Of a stretch of 64,000 nt of DNA, positions 51,976 to 64,000 are shown piece after piece. Each line of letters begins with the position of its first letter. Position 1 is the first letter of the stretch. The position numbers and the translations under genes are program-made. The stretch lies in NCBI GenBank assembly GCA_022578965.1, contig MU400617.1, forward strand, positions 62,001 to 126,000, written 5' to 3'. Source of the DNA: Xylaria sp. FL1777 (lineage: Eukaryota > Ascomycota > Sordariomycetes > Xylariales > Xylariaceae). The notes below the pieces were generated by a model. The model was not told the DNA's origin. It made no database searches and was given only the letters and a program-made list of their open reading frames with translations.

Positions 51976-53589
51976 TAACGCTTAATTTTTAGTGCAAAAA
52001 AAAAGTAAAAAAGTTTAATTAATTAATTTAGCTATAAAAATAAACGCAGTTATTATATATAATATTAATTTTTTTTAAAGCTATAATAAGTTCTTTAAAA
52101 AGTTTATAATATATAAAATAATTTTTATAGTTAATTTATTTTTAAAATACAATTAAATATTACTTTTTATTTTTAGCTAAGCAATAATTGCTTTTTTTAT
52201 ACTAATAAGCTTTTTTTAAATAATTACTTTTTTATAAAAAGCAACAAATTTAATAGCTTAATTTTTAAAAGTGCTATTAAAAGTTTTATATAATATATTA
52301 CTAATAAAGTACAAACTTTTTTTTAATAATATAATAATTAAAAGATTTATTACTAGGTATAATAATTATAAAGTTGCTTTAAATATTAAGCAATTTATAT
52401 TAAAATATCTTAAGAATTTTAATGCTATGCTGCTTAATTTTAAGTTAGCTAGAATTATAGCTAGCATACTTAAAAGCAAATAAGCAAAACAAATAACTAA
52501 AATAGTTAGCTATATGTGTAGTACTAATAACAAAAGTTTAATAAAAGCAAAAGTAATAAAAATTTTCAAATAGAAAACTTGTAAAAACATTACAAAAATA
52601 TAGTTTTTTTTAAAAATAACAATATATTACTAAATATAAATATAAAAGTATGTTATAATTGCAAAACTATTAATAGTTTTATTATAAAAAAATAAGCTGT
52701 TTTGCTTTAAAAAACTACAAAAAAAAGCTATAAAAAAGCTTTAAAAAACTATTACAACAGCTTTTATTTTTATTACTTTTAATTATATAAAAGAACTTAT
52801 TTAGCTAAAGGTTAATGCTTTTAAAACTAGCTAAAGCGCTATTTTATGCTAAAAAATTAATAAAGCTATTAAACTAACAAAATATAAGTTTAAAACATAA
52901 AAAAGCTCTAAAAAAAAATATAATGCTATAAAGCTAAAAAAGCTTACTATTATTAAAATCTTTTAAAAGCTATACAACTATTTTTATACAATTATATTTT
53001 ATTTAAAAATTAATGTAAAGGTTTTTATAGCTTAGCTAAACAATAGATTTTTAGCATTACTAAATGCTTAATTAACAAAATAAATAGCATATATAAAGAT
53101 TTTTAATTTTATACTTTATTATATGCTAGGAAAAAAACATACAGCTACTAATAAGCTTTTTAGAAAACTTTTTAAGCTATTAAACAAATTAAATAATTAT
53201 TAAAAAAAAAATATAAAAAATTTTATTAATTTTTAATTATATATAATAGCTATTATTATTATATATAAAAAATTAAGCAATTAATTAGTTAAAAGCTTAG
53301 TATACTAAAAAATAAAACTTTTGTTATATTTAAAAAAAAATTAAAGCAAAAAAAGTAAGCAAATTACTAAGTATTTTGTTTTTAAGCAAGTTTTAAAAAA
53401 ACTTACAACAAAAAAAAAGCAAAAATACTTTAAAAAAAAAGCCTTTAAATTTTTTGTTAACAAGTTTATTCTTTAAAGAAAAGCAAAATCTAAAAAAATA
53501 CTAAAAAAAGTTATTAATAATAAAAAAACCTAAAAAGCTTTTATTAAAAAAAACTATAAAAAAATAACTTATAAAAGCTAAATATTTAT
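51976..53589. other. Middle of copy B, without counterpart in copies A and C
   Basis: About 1.6 kb with no relative found in the window. The 70-codon + frame at 52271-52483 lies here. Its product is N/L/K/I-rich without motif, so it is not called a gene, although it cannot be compared with another copy. Confidence 0.45.
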
Positions 53590-56500
53590 AATTTAACAAA
53601 TAATTTAAAAATATTATTAAAAAGGCTTTTATTAAAATGTTTATATTATAATTACTAGTTGCTTTAATTGCTAAAAATCTGCTAATAACAAAAGAACTAA
53701 AAAATACTATTTTAATTATTTTTTAGATTTTTTAGTTTTTTAAGTTATAAATATATAAACTATGCTATTAAGCAATAAATTTAAAGCTATTATAAAAGCA
53801 AAATGCAAAATAATAACTTATTTAAAAGCTAAACCTTTAAAACATATAAATTCTTTAAGAATATTTAAATTTATTAAAAAAAAAATTATATTTTAGTACG
53901 AAGTTTTTATAAAAATTAAGTATAATAATAGCTTTAAATTTAAAAAAAAAATAAAAAACGTAATAAATATTTTAAGCTATAAAATAAACTATAATTTAGC
54001 TTATTATTTTTAAGCTTAAAGTTTTATTAAAAAAGGCTATAAACTAATAAAAAAAAGCTTTATACAAATAACAAATAAAACTAGAAAAAATTAGCTAAAA
54101 TATTTAAACTTAATAATATAAATAAATTGCACTTTTATGCGCTATTATAGCTATAGCTTATATAAACTAGTATATAAAAAAATGCTAATTTTGCTAGTAA
54201 AAAATATAATACTAACATAAAAAGTAATTAAATAATAAAATGTTGCTTTTTATAAAAGTTTTATTAAAGCTAAAGTTAAGTAGCTAAAATGCTATAACTA
54301 AAATATTATAAAAGTTAAAGCAATTATAACTAAAAAAAAAAAATTAGCTATAAAAGCTAAATTTTAAAAAAACGCTTATAAAATTAAGCAATTATTTAAA
54401 AAGGGCTTTTTTGTTTTTTTTTATAATACTATGCTTTTAATAAATAAGTTTAATAATAAAAAGCTGCTATATAAATAGATTAGCTTTTATAAAGTTAAAA
54501 AAAATGTTAATTATAAATAATACTAATTAGCAAAACTAACTAACAAAAAATTAAAAAGGTTGTTTTTTTTTGAAAAATTAAAGCAATTTATATAAAATAA
54601 CTAAAAGTACTAAAAACTAAAAAATTTTAACTTTAATATATAAACTATTAGTGCTATAGCTATTTATTAAAAATTAAACTAAAATAATAAAGCCTTTAAT
54701 AATTAAAGCTATAGCAGTTAAGCTACAAAAAATAAAGAAAATATAATAAGTTATAAAAGCTTTTTAAGTTTATAAAAGCTGCAGTATAACTTTTAGCGCT
54801 TTAAACATTTTAAGTGCTAAAAAATATAATAGCTTACTTTATTTTTTTAGCTATTATACTATAAAGCGCTTTAAAAAGTAATAATTAATAAAAGCTAAAA
54901 CAACAGAATTTTTTTTTTTTATTTTTTGTTTTTTTATTGATTGTTTTATTTTTTATTTTTACTAATTATATAAGTTTATATAATTAAGTTATAATATATA
55001 AAACTATTTTTTTTTGCTTAGAACTAAGCGCGTTTTTTATAGCTTTTTTTTTATTAGTTTTATATTTATTAGTTTTATAGCAGCTAGTTTATTAGCACCC
55101 TTTTTATTATTATGCTAAAAATATAAGTTTTTATTTTATTTTAACGTTTTTTAAATAGCTAAGCAGCTTAGTTTTAGTATAAATTATTATTGTTTTTTTT
55201 TAAAAATGCGTAAAAATAAAAAAAATAAAAGTAAAAACTGCTTATTAGTTTTAACTACTTAAGTTTATTTTATTATATTAACGCTTATACATAAGTTTTT
55301 TTACTTTTGATTGCTTTATTACTTTTATTTAAAACTAAATAGCTTTTTTTGTTTTTAGTTTAAACTATTTAATACTTAATGAAAACTTTAAAACTGCTAA
55401 AAAGCAAAAAATATTATTATTATATCTTAAAAAATTACTAGTTTATATTTTACGTATTTAAACTACTAGTAACGATTTAGAGCTACTATTAAGCAATAAT
55501 AAGCGTTTAATAAAACAACAAACGTTTAAGCAAAGTTTAAAGCAAGTTTAATAGAAATAGAACTTTGCTACAGAAAATTAAGTAAAATTATTTAATTATA
55601 TAAAGCTAAAAAAATAAAAACTAAAGAAAAAACGGAAAGAGATTTAATAATTTAGTATTAATAATTTTTATTTTATATATTTTTGATTTTTTTATTGCAG
55701 AAGTTTTATATATTTGTTTTTATAAATGTTACAACTTAACTTTTTATATAATAACTATTTTTTTTTTATTTATTACGCTTAGAAAAAAATTTACAAGCTA
55801 TACAATAAAAAAAAATAATTGCAAATTATATTAAAAAAAACATTGCTATATAAGCAAATTGTTTAATTTTTTTATTTTATTTTATTTTATATAACTTATT
55901 TAATTTATTTTTTTAGCTATTTTCTTAAATACTTAGGCGTTATGCTAATTTTTTAAGCAATACTAAATTATTGCTTATTAATATTACACTTAATAAGCTA
56001 AGCAACAAAATTAGCTTAAAAAAAACGTTTTAACTTGCGTTTTAATTTGGTTTTTTTTTCGGTTAAGCAAATAAAAGTATTTTTAGTTAAGACTATTTGT
56101 TCTTTAAAGTTTTTAAGCATAAGATTTTTTTTAATTACTACAGTTATTATATTAGCTTTAAGATATTTAGCTATGTTATTTTTAAACTTATAAAATAAAT
56201 AGTTTTATAACTAAATAATAAACGCATAATTAGTATATATACTAAACTTTTATTTTAGAATAGTGCAGCAAAAAAAAAAAGAATAAAGCTTTATATACTT
56301 TTTGCTTTTAGCTGTTATTAATAACTGTTTATAATGCTTATAAAGTATAATATTTTGTATTTTAAATAGCTGTATAAATATAGCTATAAGTTAGCAAAAA
56401 TTGTAAAAAATCTAATATATATATTTGCTTTAAGAACTGCTTTTAGTTGCTTTTATATATAATAAGCAAAATTTTAAATGCTTTTGCTTTTTTATTTAGC

Positions 56501-59500
56501 TAAAGCTAGCTTAAATATATTAATTTGCATAACATATATAAAAAAAATCATAACTAATTTTTTATTAAATATATTTGCTGCTAGCGTTACTACTAAAAAT
56601 TTTAATCTATAAATAGCTTAGTGCTTAGTTATATAAAATAAAAAAAGTTAGCTAAATAAAAAAAACAAAATTTAAAGAAAAAAAAAGCACGTATATTTTG
56701 CTACTTATTAATAAATTTAATTTTTTAAATATTATAAATGCAACTGTTTATTAGCTAAGCAATATTAATTTTTTAAATATTAATTAATTATTATAATGCT
56801 TTTTAATTATTAAAAACTTTATTAATAACAAAAGAATTGTTTTTTAAGTGCTTAATTAAGCAAGCATTAATTATACTACTTAAAAACAAAAACTTTATAA
56901 TAAAAGCGTAAACTAAGCGATTTAAAAACTTAGGCACTAAAAAAAAGAATTACAGAAAAGATTTAAGCTTTAAAACTACTTAAGAAAAAATAGATTAAAA
57001 AAAAAAATAAGCTTTTTTTTTATATTTACTAAAGCTTAAGTTATTTATTTTGCTATTAGTAGCAATAAATGTTTAAAAAAAATAAGTTATAAGTGTATTA
57101 AAAAAAAAGTTAAAAAGTAATTATTTAACTAATTAAAACTACTTTATTTGCTTATTTTTTAATTAATATTAGTATAAATATATAAAGAATAATTGTTATA
57201 AAAGCATTTAGCAATTAATAATTTATTTTAGTAATAAAATAATTAATTAATAAATTAAAAATAATATAGTAAGTTTATAAAAAAAAAGTATACTAGTTTA
57301 AAAATACGTATTTTGGCTTTTTTTTTATTATATTTGCTTTATTAAACTTTTTACTTATACTTAACTTTGCTATTTTATTTATTTAATAAGTTTTAACTTT
57401 TTATATTTAATATAAATGCTTTTAGTATTTATATTTAAAAGATCTTGCAATTATTAAAAAATAATAACTTAAATTAACAATTAAAAATATTAAACTGCGT
57501 ATAGTAAGCAATACTAACATTAATATTTATATTTTATATTTTTTATACTATTTGCTTTTATACTTTTAACTTATATTAGAATTTTTAACTTGCTTGCATT
57601 TTTTATTAAATTATAAAATATAGCAAAAGCATATATATGCTTAAGTGTTATTAGGAATTGCTTTTATTATATATATACGCTTTTAATTATTATATTTTTT
57701 ATTTTTAAAAAAGTTATTAATATTGCAAATTAACTAAAAATAGAAGTATTTTTTTCTAAAAGTTCTAAGGAATTAACACTTAATACTAAGGCATATAAAC
57801 AACTAGCATAAAAAATAGCAAACTTTAAAAAAAAAGCAAAAAGAAAAAAAAATAAGCATATATATATAAACCTAACTGCTAATTATAAAAAGCTTTTTTT
57901 TAAGAACTAATAGCTTTTTAAAAATAGCTCTAAAAAAAAGCTAATAATTGTTAAAAATTTAAAGTATAAAAAATATTTAGCTTACTAGCTTTTTTTATAA
58001 ATTAAAGAACTAAATATAAAGGATGTTTAGCTAAAAAACATACTGCTTTTTTTAGTTAATGTTTTTTTAAAGTCCGTTTTAAAGTTTTATTTTATATAAA
58101 AAGAAATAACCTTTATAAGAAATTTGTTTTTTAAAAACCTAAAAAAAAGAAAAAAAGTAGTACTAAAAAAGCACTTTAGCTATGCGTTTTTTAAAAATAG
58201 CAAAACTTGCTAAAACTTATTTTTAAACTTAGTTTAACAAATATAAAAAGAAGCAATATACTTAATATACAAAAAATATTATAATAAAAAAGCGTTAAAA
58301 TATTAGTAGTTTATATTATATGTAATTTTAATAAAAGTTTTTTATATTTTTAACTTGTTGCTTAATAAAAAAGCGCTTAATTTTTAAAAAAAAGCTTTTA
58401 TAATATATTTTGCTGCATAAAACTGCTTAATAAATGCAAATAAAACGCTACTTTATATACTTAAACTAAAAACTAAATATTTAAGGGCATTTTTATAAGC
58501 TGCAAACTAAATATTAGGATTTATAGCTATAAGAAGTTTTATAATATTAATACAGTATTTATTTAAAATTAAAAAATACTGCAAAAATAATAATTTTTGC
58601 TTTAATAAGTTTAATATTACGTTTATAAAAAATTTAATAGTTTTAATAATAAAGCTAAAACTATATAAAAAGTAGAAACCTGCAGTATAAAAACTAAATA
58701 TTTAGCAGTTATTATTTATAAAATCTTTAAAAAAACTGCTATTAAAAGAAGCTTTAAATAATTATTAAAAAAATAATAATATAAAATATTTTAATAAACT
58801 AAAGCTTTATAATAAACAAAAGCTAGCTTATTGTTTTTTGCTAAATAAAGTTTTAAAAACAATATATAAAAATAATAAAAAGTAGTAGCTAAAAACTTTT
58901 TTTTTAAAACAATAAATAGCTACTAAAAAAACTTATTAGTATAAACAAAAGTATTTAAATTATTAAAAAAAGCTTGCTATTTATAGCTGCTATAAAAACT
59001 TTTACGAAGTAAACACTACAAAATAAAGAATTAAAGCTGTTTATATTACAAATATTTTTATAAAGCTAAACGCTAAAAAATAGCTAAATAAGCATAAAAT
59101 AAAAGCTTTGCTAAATATATTGCTTTAGCTATATATAAATAAAAAAGCTAAAGCTTTAAAAATAAGTATTAAACTTAAGTATAGCTAATTTATAAAAAAT
59201 TTTTTTATAAACTAATAAAACATAAAGTAAACTGCAATAATTACTGCAACTTTTTAAATAAGATATTTTATAATAAAATATTGCTTAAATAATTATTAAA
59301 TTATTATTTTTATTAATACTGTTTTAAAAGTAGCATATATTTTAAATTTTAAACATACTACTAATAAAAATAACAAACAAGTTTTTTAAAAATTGCAAAA
59401 GTATTAAATAACAAAGCATTTTAATATAAAGGTTATATTAAGCTATTTTATACTTTTTTGTTTTTGCTAGCGCAATAACTACATATATAGATTTATTAAA

Positions 59501-60322
59501 GCCTTATATTTATATTACGTATTTTATAACTTAATAAGCTAATATTTAAAAAGAAGTATTAATAATTAAAAAAGTTATAAATAGCTTATTTAATTCTTAA
59601 AAGCAAACCTTAAAAAGCACTTTAGCTTTAAATTACAAAAAGATTTACGTTTATTGCTTTTAATAAGCGTTAAGCTTTATTATTTCTTAAAAAAACTAAA
59701 GGCAACTTTTTTTAGATCTAATAAGTTAGCTTTTTTATTATTAAGCGCTAAAAATATACAGAATAAAAAAAAAACGCTAAAAAAAAAACTAAAAGTTAAT
59801 TGTTTTGCTTTTTTAATGCTTTTTACTTTAAAGCGCAAAAAAAATTTTTAGCAAAAAAAACTAACAATTATACTAAAAAAGTTTTATTATAAGCAATATA
59901 AAGACGTTTTAGCAGTATATAGTTATTTTACTACGGATATTTTTATAAATATTTTTTTTTTTAAGTATAGTAAGCTAAGTATAAAATTTAGCTAAGCTTA
60001 ATAGTTTAAAAAAAAAAAAATATAAACTTTTTATAAGCATTCTTACGAAAAAAACGCTAGGTATTTTTAAAAGCTTTTGCTTATATATTTAAATACGTAA
60101 AAAAGCTAAAACTAGTTTTAATAAAGCTATAATACTTTTATAAGCGCTAAAGCTTAAGTTACTTTTAAACGCGGCAAAAAAAATAAAAAGAAACTTATAG
60201 AACTAAATAAGCAAAAGAAAATAATATTAACTTTGTTTAAAAAACGTTAATAAAAATAGGAGACTTTATAATTATAAGTATTAAAATAAACTAAAAGCAG
60301 CTATATTTTAATAAAGAAAAAT
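53590..60322 (+). other. Copy B, 3' internal region
   Basis: Reverse complement of 28172-34945 in copy C. The + strand is A-rich. The 65-codon + frame at 59654-59851 is rich in K, L and F and may be a surviving piece of the element's last coding region, but no domain was recognised and stops lie close on both sides. No clear polypurine tract was seen before the 3' LTR. Confidence 0.6.
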
Positions 60323-60626
60323 TAAAGTAAAATAAAATAGCTAAATAAGCTAACTAGCTAATTAAAGTAAGTTTAAGCTAAGTTATATAATAAGAATAAA
60401 AGTATAAGTATTACGCTAAATTTTAAAGTATAAATTTAATAAATATGCTTAATATTATAAAAATTAACTATAGTTACTTTATTTGTATTGTTAAATAGCC
60501 CTTTAATTAATTGTTTAATTTTCTAATTTATATATAGCTTAATTGCTTAAATGCATAAGTTATAACTTATTTTCTTGCAATTAAAGTGTTATAGTAAATC
60601 TTGCGCAATTATATTGCTTTATTTTA
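60323..60626 (+). repeat. 3' LTR of copy B
   Basis: 304 bp, the same length as the 5' LTR, beginning TAAAGTAAAAT and ending GCTTTATTTTA. Comparison with the 5' LTR shows mainly G/A and C/T differences, so the mutations happened after insertion. Confidence 0.9.
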
Positions 60627-60630
60627 ATAA
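60627..60630. repeat. Target-site duplication ATAA, right
   Basis: Matches 45665-45668. The arm of the inverted repeat continues at 60631 with GCATAACTTTTTCTAGC. Confidence 0.75.
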
Positions 60631-63289
60631 GCATAACTTTTTCTAGCGATTTTATTAGCTAAAATTAAAGCTTACTAAAAATAACTTTTAGCTTTATTTA
60701 CTTTATTATATTTATTTTTTTAGCTAATTAAGTTAACATATTTTTATTTTATATAAAGATTACTTTTTTTTGCTTTTTTAATGCATTATATAATATTTAA
60801 AATAAAACTTCATTAAACAATAAAACTTTTAAATAATATAATTAATTTAAGCATATATTAAAAAATTAAATATAAAATAAATATATTACTGCAATATTTA
60901 TAGTTACTTTAATTTTTATTAACTTTTTTGTTTTTAAATATTAAGCTATAATTATTATTTTTTAAACTTATTATTTATTAACTTTTTAGTATTTAATATA
61001 GCAGTTTAACTATATGTTTAGCATTAAAAAAACAAAGCACTTTTATTTGTTTTAACATTACTATTTTATATAAAAGTTTGTTTTATTTTAGCTAAAAATA
61101 ATTTATTTAAACTTTTTTATAGCTAACTTTGTTTTTATTTTATAAACTAGCTTGCTATAAATATATTAGCTTTAATTATAAAATATAGTAATATATTTTA
61201 TGCTATATTTTTTAGTTAACTATAAAGTAAATTAATAATTTTTAAGTTATAAATATATTAATATAAATTTTTAGCTAAAAATTTATATAATTATTAACAA
61301 AAGTAAATATTTAGCTTAATAAACAAAATAAAAAAGCTTAGTTTTAAATAAACTTTATAATAATAAAAAATTTTAAGCTTAATAAAAACTATATAGTTAT
61401 TTATATAATATTTTATATTAATTAAAAATAAGTTTTGTTTGCTTAGCATAAATATTTAAGCAATATTATATTGCTTATTAAATAGTATTAAACTTTTTAA
61501 TAATATAACTATTTAAAGCTTACTTAAATAATTTTTTATAACTAATAAATAAATATGCTATAATAAAACTTTATTTTAAGCATAAGCTTAAGTAAAATTA
61601 TATTTTTAATTAGCTATTATTTTTTATATTGCTTTTATAAAATAATATAAATTATTTATGCTATTTAAAAAATAATTTTTTATATTATTATTGCTTGCTT
61701 TTGTTTTAAAAATAATTTAAATATTAAAGTTATAATATTAATAAATATAATAATATATTTATTAAAATTTTAAAAGCATTTATGTTTTATAAAAATATTA
61801 TAATATTAAGCATTAATTATTAAACTTTTAATAAAGCTTAGCTTATATTTATTTATATTTTGCTTTAGTTTTAATAAATAGCATTTTTTTTTATATTATT
61901 AAAATATTTTAGTAACTATAAAAAACCTTATTATTATTAAAATACTTAGTATTAAATAGCTATTTATTAATAAAATTTAGCTTAACTTAGCTTTAAATAA
62001 AAAAGTTAATATTTTTGCTATTATTATTAAAAAAGCTATTACTTTTATTATAACTACTTATTTATTTTTGCTTAGCTTTTAGCAAAATATTTAAATTAAT
62101 ATAATAAATATAAAATTATTATTATGCTAAAAAAAATTAATTATTTAATGCTACTTTTATTAACTTATTATAGTTAGTAATAATAACTTTAAGCTTTTAT
62201 ATAAATATTTTAGTTAAAATTTAATAAATATTTTTAGCAAAAAACTAAAAACTTTTTTGCTTTTTATTATTAATTAAGCTAAACATTACATTAAAAATTA
62301 TGCTTAAATATATTTAGCTAATTATTTAAAATAAAAAAAGCTTAAAGCAGTTTATATTATATATATTATTAAAACTAATAACCTTAAAAAATTACTTTTA
62401 TATTTTTATATAATATGAAAATGTTTATATAAAGCTAATTAAACAATTAAGTTTTTTATTATTTTATTTTATAACATATAAGATTTTTTGCTTATTAAAA
62501 AGCTTAATAAAAGCTATAATTAAATTATAGCTATTTAGCTTTATTTAATTAATATAGTTTTAAATATTATATATATTTTTTTAAGTAAAAACGGACTTAT
62601 TATATTACTTTTTAATTATACTTTAAATATTTTACGCTTAAATTTTTATATAATAATTTGCTGCTTTAACTATTTTTTTTATTAGTTTAATAAGCTTTTA
62701 ATATAAAAAATATATAAATAAATTAAAACTTAAGCTATAGTTATATTTATAATACTTTATATTACTAAAAAAACATAATAATTATATGCTTTTTTTTTAA
62801 GCTTTTATAATTATAAACTATTTATAATTTAATTTTTATAATTTTTATTTATAAATTTTATTACTTTAAGGTTTTTTAAGCTTACTATATTTATTATATT
62901 AAATAAAAAAGCATATTTTCTGTTTTTTATATAAATAGTTATTTTTTTTAACTAAACTAAAGCTATTAAATTTAATAAAGTTATTAATATACTAAAATAA
63001 TAAATTATTGCTAAAAAATGATTTGCTTAATATAAATAAATTTAAAATAGATTTTAATAAAAAAAACAATTTTAATAAGCTTAACAATAAAAAGTTTTAA
63101 AAAAAGCAAAATATTTTAATTAAAAACAGTTATTAAAACGAAAGCATTAATTAATTTTAAAAAAAAGTATGCTTATAAAATAACTTTTTAAACAAGCAAA
63201 ATAACATTAATTAAAACAAACTTAATATTAATTATATATTATTAAGAAGTAAATATAAAAGTAATAATTTATATTTGTTTAAATAAAGC
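60631..63289 (-). repeat. Right arm of the inverted repeat, main part
   Basis: Reverse complement of 40055-42167 plus 44380-44925, with equal lengths on the two sides of the pogo insertion point (2,100 and 546 bp). The uninterrupted 13-bp target is at 61177-61189. No gene is recognised. Confidence 0.85.
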
Positions 63290-63410
63290 TGTTATAAAAT
63301 AGGCTAACTAGGCTAGTTAAAAGGCTAAGTATAAAGAAAACATGCATAAAAAGAGTTTTATTTGGTAAAGAAATATATATATAAACTACTATAAAGGTTT
63401 AATGTATAAA
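63290..63410. other. Flank just outside the inverted repeat, no gene
   Basis: Short stretch with three AGGCTA-type motifs (about 63300-63335) and several GA and GG dinucleotides but no TC or CC, unlike the surroundings. Confidence 0.5.
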
Positions 63411-63520
63411 CTTAATAAACTTAAGCGTTAAGTTTATTAAGCTTTAGATTTAACAAACTTAAGTGTTAAGTTTATTAAGCTTTAAACTTAAAACAATATA
63501 GCGTTAAGTTTATTAAAAAA
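63411..63520. repeat. Tandem hairpin repeats
   Basis: A perfect inverted repeat has arms CTTAATAAACTTAA (63411-63424) and TTAAGTTTATTAAG (63428-63441) with a GCG loop. A second copy with one arm slightly eroded follows about 53 bp later, and a partial third lies at about 63498-63515 (GCGTTAAGTTTATTAA). The loop varies GCG/GTG, again a transition. Confidence 0.7.
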
Positions 63521-64000
63521 AGCAACGTTTATAAATTATTATTACTGTTTTTTTTATTTATATAATTATGCATTTTTTATATTTAGTTATTTATTTAGTT
63601 TTTAGCTTTTTAGTTATTAATTTTTTATAATTATTAAGCATTAATATATTTATTACTTTTAATTCTTTAAAATTTTTATTAATGCATAGTAATAAAAGTA
63701 CTTTAAAAACCTTTTTAATAAATTACTATTAAAAATCCTATTAATACTTATAAATTAAAACCTTAAAAGCAAACTTATTATATTAATATATAATAAGTTT
63801 GTTATATTTTAATAGCTTTTTAATTAATAAAACTTAACATATAAAAATAAATATTAATATAAAAAGTTAAATAATAAACAATTTATAAAATAAATTTTTA
63901 AAAATATACTAAAAAAATATTTAAAAAACAAAAATGCTAAACAGCATTATATAAATAAACTTTACTTAATAATTAATAAACTAAATTTAAGTTATATTAC
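63521..64000. other. No recognisable gene; degenerate AT-rich DNA to the window end
   Basis: Nothing recognisable. Confidence 0.5.

Larger units (their letters stand above)
45669..60626 (+). mobile_element. Complete LTR element, copy B (about 15 kb)
   Basis: Two direct 304-bp LTRs (45669-45972 and 60323-60626) bound 14.35 kb of internal sequence and are flanked by an ATAA target duplication. Removing 14,962 bp (element plus one ATAA) restores a right arm of the inverted repeat collinear with the left arm. Internal DNA is shared with copy A in its 5' part (to 51975) and with reversed copy C in its 3' part (from 53590). Segments 46813-47824 and about 51976-53589 have no counterpart in either and may be nested insertions or parts deleted from the others. 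The + strand is A-rich and presumably sense. No RT, integrase or RNase H motif could be read, so gypsy versus copia cannot be decided. It is large for a fungal LTR element, even after subtracting possible insertions (about 12.3 kb). Confidence 0.85.
40055..63289. mobile_element. Large inverted-repeat unit, two 2.72-kb arms, carrying two later insertions
   Basis: The left arm is 40055-42167 plus 44380-44983. The right arm is the reverse complement of 45611-45668 plus 60631-63289. After removing the two insertions each arm is about 2,717 bp, so there are almost no net length differences. The spacer is 44984-45610 (627 bp), giving an original unit of about 6.06 kb. Arms were matched by eye along their length: 40055-40260 with 63100-63289, 41630-42155 with 61189-61700, 44380-44560 with 61020-61176, and 44880-44925 with 60631-60680. 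No coding region or target duplication was recognised. It could be a foldback-type transposon with giant terminal inverted repeats, or an inverted duplication. Confidence 0.85.

Noticed and set aside
59654..59851. 65-codon + frame in the 3' part of copy B as a gene
   Set aside because: It may be a remnant of the element's coding region, but no motif, start context or conservation could be shown.
1..64000. Near absence of TGA could mean a ciliate-type code with TAA/TAG as Gln and real long genes
   Set aside because: TGA is rare because every GA and TC is rare, in all frames and on both strands. Asp and Glu codons are equally depleted, and repeat copies differ by transitions in bulk. This is a mutation signature, not codon reassignment.
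1..64000. Could be a mitochondrial or plasmid genome of very low GC
   Set aside because: No rRNA, tRNA or respiratory gene is visible in 64 kb, and nested LTR and DNA transposons are present.
1..64000. CRISPR array or telomere repeats
   Set aside because: No regularly spaced short repeats with unique spacers and no TTAGGG-type runs were found.

Overview
The window is an extremely AT-rich (about 16% G+C in two hand-counted 300-base blocks, 10201-10500 and 15001-15300), gene-empty stretch of eukaryotic DNA made of decayed mobile elements. No intact gene, tRNA or rRNA is visible. TAA and TAG occur every few codons in all frames, while TGA is almost absent. The remaining C residues sit almost only after A or G: TC and CC, and their complements GA and GG, are strongly depleted. 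Copies of the same element differ mainly by C/T and G/A changes. This is how a transposon graveyard looks after massive cytosine deamination of repeats, such as repeat-induced point mutation (RIP) in a filamentous fungus, so an AT-rich isochore of a fungal genome is the best guess. The 5' pyrimidine context is not the textbook CpA preference of Neurospora.

Layout. 1-20049: a tandem array (137-690), an A30 tract, palindromic short repeats near 5.4-5.7 kb, a probable Ty1/copia reverse-transcriptase relic (about 7.99-8.29 kb), AT microsatellites, and otherwise nothing recognisable. 20050-20518: fragment of a pogo-like DNA transposon. 20519-25775: left LTR and 5' half of a large LTR element (copy A, + strand). 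27868-34945: 3' half and LTR of the same family in reverse orientation (copy C). 36130-36620: tandem array of about 102 bp. 37943-38241: isolated LTR. 40055-63289: a nested block.

The nested block can be unpicked. Its oldest layer is a 6.06-kb inverted repeat with two arms of about 2,717 bp around a 627-bp spacer. The left arm was hit by a 2.2-kb pogo/Fot1-like transposon (42168-44366). The right arm was hit by a complete 15-kb LTR element (copy B, 45669-60626) with 304-bp LTRs and a 4-bp target duplication. In each case the undisturbed opposite arm supplies the empty site, so both insertions can be checked inside this window. Copies A and C together represent most of B, in opposite orientations, which suggests a split or inverted relative.

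The most unusual signal is in the pogo-like insertion. Its + strand keeps about 28 TC and about 20 CC dinucleotides but only 1 GA and 4 GG. Deamination in pyrimidine-C context therefore seems to have acted on one strand only, whereas the surrounding older DNA is depleted on both. The short open frames of 60-83 codons show no protein-like features and are judged chance.
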